Shown here: one piece after another, positions 36,492 to 37,032 of the stretch | Numbering within the stretch: position 1 is the stretch's first letter | How the letters are laid out: every line of letters begins with the position of its first letter | Source of the DNA: UBA2334 sp049653005 | Lineage (GTDB): Bacteria; Pseudomonadota; Gammaproteobacteria; Burkholderiales; Burkholderiaceae_C | Direction of reading: 5' to 3' | DNA: 37,032 nt | NCBI GenBank assembly: GCA_049653005.1 | Contig: JBASFL010000116.1 | Span: 1-37,032 of the forward strand | The notes under the pieces: model-generated | Seen by the model: the letters and a program-made list of their open reading frames with translations, nothing else | What the model was told of the DNA's origin: nothing | The model's database searches: none | Made by a program: the position numbers and the translations under genes

Positions 36492-36874
36492 TATTTTCTC
36501 CAGCCCAGAATCAGGTCGTAAAACACCCATTCGATGGTTTTATCGGTGGCCCACAAAAAGATGGACATGACCAACACGAAACCAAACACATACATGGTCA
36601 TCTGCATGGCCTCTTTGCGCTCGGGCCACACCACTTTTTTGACTTCGCGAACAGAATCGCGACCGAAACCCAACAAGCGACGCCCCGAGTCGGAGGCCAT
36701 AAACACCACGGCAGCACCCGCCACAAGGACCAGCAGCGCACCCCATTGCGCCAAGCCACCTTGCTTCGCCAGCAGGTAATACGCCACAAATGCGGCCACC
36801 AGCAGAGCAACCGACGCGGCCAATTTCGCTTTGTCAGCGCCAGCGCCCACGGTTTCAATTTCATGTGATGCCAT
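36491..36874 (-). CDS. secE: Preprotein translocase subunit SecE
   Basis: Essential inner-membrane subunit of the SecYEG channel. The 127-residue length and three spans (about 17-36, 44-60 and 92-112) are the enterobacterial and betaproteobacterial form. The conserved cytoplasmic segment RDSVREVKKVVWPERKEAMQMT precedes the last span. Its TAA overlaps the nusG start by one base. It follows the tRNA-Trp gene by about 110 bases on the same strand. Confidence 0.96.
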   Translation of the reverse strand: MASHEIETVGAGADKAKLAASVALLVAAFVAYYLLAKQGGLAQWGALLVLVAGAAVVFMASDSGRRLLGFGRDSVREVKKVVWPERKEAMQMTMYVFGFVLVMSIFLWATDKTIEWVFYDLILGWRK

Positions 36875-36913
36875 ATCTTCCCGGTTTAAAAATTCAGCTT
36901 ATCCAGACACACA

Positions 36914-36946
36914 AGCCCACCTGAAGTCTTGCGACTCCGGCGGGCT
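36914..36946. terminator. Imperfect hairpin between tRNA-Trp and secE
   Basis: AGCCC/GGGCT outer pairs, CC/GG and GAGTC/GACTC inside with small mismatches, tip TTGC. On the minus strand TTGTGTGT follows, so it is only a weak terminator candidate; it may instead be an end-processing structure of the tRNA transcript. Confidence 0.35.
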
Positions 36947-36987
36947 TTACAACCACATTGCAACTGCTAGTTTCTAGCGAGACAGTG

Positions 36988-37032
36988 TGGCAGGGGCAGT
37001 AGGAATCGAACCTACAACCTTCGGTTTTGGAG
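36988..37032 (-). tRNA. tRNA-Trp (CCA anticodon), partial at window edge
   Basis: The last 45 bases read on the minus strand give the anticodon loop CTCCAAA with anticodon CCA, the variable region, a T-arm with GGTTCGATTCC, the acceptor strand and an encoded 3' CCA (36990-36988). The 5' half lies beyond the window. tRNA-Trp before secE is the usual proteobacterial order. Confidence 0.93.

Overview
The window is a piece of a GC-rich betaproteobacterial chromosome, most likely family Comamonadaceae (Burkholderiales; Acidovorax, Hydrogenophaga or Rhodoferax relatives). The evidence is the protein sequences, the gene order gatB-gatA-gatC / mreB-mreC-mreD-mrdA, the tRNA-Trp-secE-nusG-rplKAJL-rpoBC block, and short repeats of a type typical of that family. 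I see no phage, insertion sequence, CRISPR array or rRNA. The assignment is by recognition only; no search was run.

Layout. 1-5563: small housekeeping genes: an M48 metalloprotease cut by the window edge, a YcbL-type metallo-hydrolase, an EF-hand-like protein behind a possible sigma-28 promoter, a lipoprotein, exonuclease III, pyrE with a start codon that interlocks with that of xth, and a DUF4124 protein. 5564-8857 (minus): gatC-gatA-gatB, the tRNA-dependent amidotransferase; gatA carries an in-frame repeat insertion. 9147-13716 (plus): mreB-mreC-mreD-mrdA for rod shape, without rodA behind it. 13751-16846: a TSUP permease with two tandem terminator-like hairpins in its leader, an unknown 99-residue protein and a GMC flavoprotein oxidoreductase. 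16999-22751 (minus): one operon encoding an RND adaptor, an RND pump, a DUF2892 protein and a TDT/SLAC1 anion channel, behind a promoter that contains a perfect CsoR-type palindrome. 22853-24806: alanine racemase and a divergent DedA protein. 24910-37032 (minus): the transcription and translation block from partial tRNA-Trp through secE, nusG, rplK, rplA, rplJ, rplL and rpoB to rpoC.

The main unexplained structure is a family of six short repeats with the shared frame ATAGC, exactly 18 bases, AAGCG, then about TGGAGGC and a T-run. Four lie between genes, one reaches over the alr stop codon, and one is read in frame inside gatA, where it adds about 18 residues. This resembles the protein-inserted palindromic elements known from Rickettsia. 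The second point of interest is the efflux operon: operator type, a cysteine-bearing DUF2892 protein and a TDT (Ssu1/TehA superfamily) channel together suggest a sulfur- or metal-stress export system. Both are hypotheses from sequence reading alone.
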